DNA of 27,206 bases from Streptomyces sp. V1I1 (GTDB taxonomy: Bacteria > Actinomycetota > Actinomycetes > Streptomycetales > Streptomycetaceae), in assembly GCF_030817355.1 (NCBI RefSeq), contig NZ_JAUSZH010000002.1, positions 1 through 27,206 of the forward strand, read 5' to 3'. Of this stretch, positions 25,497-27,206 are shown piece by piece. The notes under the pieces were generated by a model. The model was not told the DNA's origin. It was given only the letters and a program-made list of their open reading frames with translations, and made no database searches. The translations under genes were made by a program, and so were the position numbers. Positions within the stretch are counted from its first letter, which is position 1; the number at the start of each line of letters is the position of its first letter.

Positions 25497-25530
25497 ACGC
25501 CGTTCCTGGACAGAAAGGAATCCCCCGGTC

Positions 25531-26403
25531 ATGGTCGTAATCGTGAGCCCCGTACTCGGCCTGTCCCTGCGCCCGTACACCCTGGCCGACCAATCGGCCG
25601 TACTGCGTCTGATCGAGGCCGACCGGCTGCCCGGCCAGCCCCAGCCCACCCCCGCCATGCTCACCGAAGCGCTGGAAGGCCGCTCGTCGGTGGATGCAGG
25701 CTGGTGGGCAGAGTTGGAGAGGCCAGCGGTTCAGGTGGCCGTGGACGGCTCTGGAACGGTGGCCGGTGTCGTCTCGTACGCGGTCCGCCCCAAGGACGAC
25801 ACCGGGCTGCTGCTGTGGCTGCACTGCCGCGAGGATGCCCGGACCGCCGACACGCTGATCGGCCACGCTCTCGCCGAGCTCGCGCCCCGGCCAGTCCACG
25901 CGTTCCACTTCGCCTCGGCCCTGTCTCAGGGGCTGGAGGCCCTGCCGGTCCGTCACCGCCCCGCGACCGCTCAGGCGTTGGAGCGCGCAGGATTCACCGG
26001 CGAGCGACTGTGGAGGTACATGCGGGCCGATCTGCCCGCACCCGGCCTGCCGCACCTCGATCACGTCCATGTCGGGCCCGACCCTGGCGGGAAGCACGCG
26101 CGCCGCCTGGAAGCGCGGCAGGACGGAAACCTCGTCGCCGAAGCCGTTGTCGGCCTGCCGGTTGGGGGCATCGGTGTCCTGTGGTGGATCAGCGTGGAAC
26201 CGGCCGCCCGGGGCCGAGGGTTGGGACGAGCCATGCTCGGCTCAGCACTAGACGTCCTTACCGGGCTGGGAGCCCAGGAGGTGATCCTCTACGTGGACGA
26301 CGACGCACCGCCCGGAGATGAGCGGGACCGGACAGCCGCCAACTCGCTCTACGAATCAGCTGGGTTCACAGAAGTCGATCGCCTGTATTCCTATTCGCTG
26401 TAA
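25531..26403 (+). CDS. GNAT-family N-acetyltransferase, tandem-domain type
   Basis: The 290-residue protein has a C-terminal GNAT domain with the acetyl-CoA-binding motif ARGRGLGRAMLGSALDVL and the closing NSLYESAGFTEVDRLYSY (about 270-288). The N-terminal half (LSLRPYTLADQSAVLRLIEA, ALERAGFTGERLWRYMRADL at about 150-170) looks like a second, degenerate GNAT fold, so this is a tandem GNAT protein. It should transfer acetyl from acetyl-CoA to an amine; the substrate is unknown. The ATG at 25531 has AAAGGA about ten bases upstream. It is a single-gene unit bracketed by two hairpin terminators. Confidence 0.85.
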   Translation: MVVIVSPVLGLSLRPYTLADQSAVLRLIEADRLPGQPQPTPAMLTEALEGRSSVDAGWWAELERPAVQVAVDGSGTVAGVVSYAVRPKDDTGLLLWLHCREDARTADTLIGHALAELAPRPVHAFHFASALSQGLEALPVRHRPATAQALERAGFTGERLWRYMRADLPAPGLPHLDHVHVGPDPGGKHARRLEARQDGNLVAEAVVGLPVGGIGVLWWISVEPAARGRGLGRAMLGSALDVLTGLGAQEVILYVDDDAPPGDERDRTAANSLYESAGFTEVDRLYSYSL

Positions 26404-26417
26404 CCCCGCGAGCAGTT

Positions 26418-26451
26418 AACAGAAAGGGCCCCGAAAGGGGCCCTTTCTGTT
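26418..26451 (+). terminator. Intrinsic terminator after the GNAT gene
   Basis: A perfect 15-bp stem (aacagaaagggcccc) closes a gaaa loop and is followed by a T-rich stretch (ttcctcttcc). It starts 15 bases after the stop. Confidence 0.9.
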
Positions 26452-26594
26452 TTCCTCTTCCCCGTTCGGCGTGTTTCTGGTGGGGTTTGGTTTCCTTCTC
26501 ATTTTGTCTGACGTAGCGTCAGTTTCGGAGAGTGTGAGAGTGTGTCAGGTGTTGGGTCTGGGAAATTCGTCGGCCGTCTCAGTGTCGCCTTAAA
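26452..26594. other. Entry to the terminal non-coding region
   Basis: It is T- and G-rich on the plus strand and has no gene. A 6-bp hairpin with loop tag (ctgacg/cgtcag) lies at 26508-26522. Confidence 0.5.
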
Positions 26595-26674
26595 GTGAAT
26601 TCCCGGAGCGCTCTATTCGGCCGTAAGGCCGCTTCGGAATTCCGGGGCCGGCCTGCTCGTGCCCGGGAATTCAC
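26595..26674. repeat. Nested hairpin structure
   Basis: An outer 12-bp inverted repeat (gtgaattcccgg at 26595-26606, ccgggaattcac at 26663-26674) encloses a small hairpin at 26618-26631 (5-bp stem, loop gtaa) and the palindromes cggaattccg and ggccggcc. A branched fold is possible. Confidence 0.75.
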
Positions 26675-26765
26675 GCACACGCCGATAAGCGCGCGACGCT
26701 GCGCCCGGCAGGGCGCTCCCACCCACTCCCGTGCACCCGCCCCGGGACACCCTCGCCCCCAGTCC

Positions 26766-27202
26766 CCCGTACCGCTGTACGGGTACCGTCACCCACCACC
26801 ACACCCCCTCGGCCCCGACAGGGGCCCACCACACCCCCGACACTCCGTCACCCTGCCTATCAGGCAGGGGACATGAGCCCAGAACCCAGACTCTAGCCAC
26901 ACCCCAACTTCGAAACACCCCCGCACCCCTCGGCCCCGACAGGGGCCGGGCCCCTGCCCCCACGAGTCCGCCACCGGCGGACACCCCAACACATGACACA
27001 CCATCAATTCCCGCAACGCGGGAATCCAAGAAAGCCTGAAAGGCTTTCAAAAACCCACAACCAAGAATTCCCGACAGGGAATTCAAGCACGCCCAGAATA
27101 ACCCCCGAAGGGGGTTATTAGAAACCACCCCGAATTCGCCGCCAGGCGAATTCCTGCGGAATTCCGCCGAAAGGCGGAATTCAATAGGGAGCTTTAGCTC
27201 CC
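26766..27202. repeat. Array of short perfect hairpins at the window end, telomere-like
   Basis: Stems (length, loop on the plus strand): 26766-26783 (7, cgct), 26811-26826 (6, gaca), 26851-26869 (8, atc), 26932-26947 (6, gaca), 26966-26982 (7, acc), 27007-27025 (8, aac), 27030-27048 (8, gaa), 27065-27084 (8, gaca), 27097-27119 (10, gaa), 27132-27153 (9, gcca), 27159-27182 (10, gaaa), 27187-27202 (6 to 8, ttta). Four outer stems contain gaattc or aattcc. No gene is seen. Density rises toward the end. This is the organisation of a linear-replicon telomere, but the archetypal Streptomyces terminal sequence is not present. Confidence 0.7.
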
Positions 27203-27206
27203 TCCG

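Noticed and set aside
26595..27128. Open frames of 93-171 codons across the hairpin array
   Set aside because: Low-complexity translations without binding sites; the DNA is better explained by hairpins.
26595..27206. Archetypal Streptomyces telomere
   Set aside because: The known terminal palindrome sequences of that class are not seen; only the architecture is telomere-like.
26595..27206. CRISPR array
   Set aside because: The hairpins differ in stem sequence and spacing and there is no constant repeat or spacer unit.

Overview
The window is very GC-rich with strong third-position GC codon bias, and its genes belong to families typical of Streptomyces: an SUKH protein with an Lsr2-type tail, a mycosin-like S8 protein, a CGNR regulator, a TnsA-like endonuclease and IS701/IS5 transposases. 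The dense insertion sequences, broken genes, small membrane proteins and conflict genes fit a chromosome arm or large linear plasmid of a streptomycete. No rRNA, tRNA or CRISPR array was seen.

Layout. 1-3188: two related IS elements in tandem, meeting at a palindrome made of their terminal repeats; the window starts one base inside the first. 3250-5358 (-): a membrane-anchored NACHT-type STAND ATPase with several C-terminal membrane segments. 5592-7140: an IS701-family element whose transposase has a one-base frameshift. 7450-9150: an unknown protein with a hydrophobic linker (-), the wreck of a trypsin-like protease (-) and a small membrane protein (+). 9188-10283: an IS5-family element with a transposase spread over three frames. 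10993-16349 (-): a polymorphic toxin locus, with an RHS/YD-repeat toxin carrying a nuclease tip, translationally coupled to an SUKH protein that ends in an Lsr2-like DNA-binding domain. 17033-19294: small membrane proteins of unknown role separated by non-coding sequence. 19670-20418: a hairpin-rich 113-bp tandem duplication followed by a broken TnsA-like gene. 20419-22249: epoxide hydrolase (-) divergent from a CGNR zinc-finger protein (+), with two near-identical operator-like repeats 42 bp apart between them. 22351-23150: a deleted IS5-family element. 23250-24929: a perfect 43-bp direct repeat, copied from the 3' end of a frameshifted DNA-binding gene, brackets a mycosin-like S8 protein that has lost two of its three catalytic residues. 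25531-26403: a tandem GNAT acetyltransferase with a strong terminator. 26508-27202: non-coding DNA packed with short perfect hairpins up to the window end.

The most unusual item is the right end. About fourteen hairpins with 3-4-nt loops occupy roughly 700 bp, and all loops of the GNA/GNNA type lie on the strand whose 3' end is at the right edge. Actinomycete linear-replicon telomeres are built in this way, but the archetypal Streptomyces telomere sequence is absent, so this may be a non-archetypal telomere. Whether the molecule really ends at the window edge cannot be told from this sequence.

Several genes differ from an intact reading frame by single bases, often in short homopolymers. This can be genuine decay in an arm region or residual sequencing indels, and it affects how the pseudogene calls should be read.
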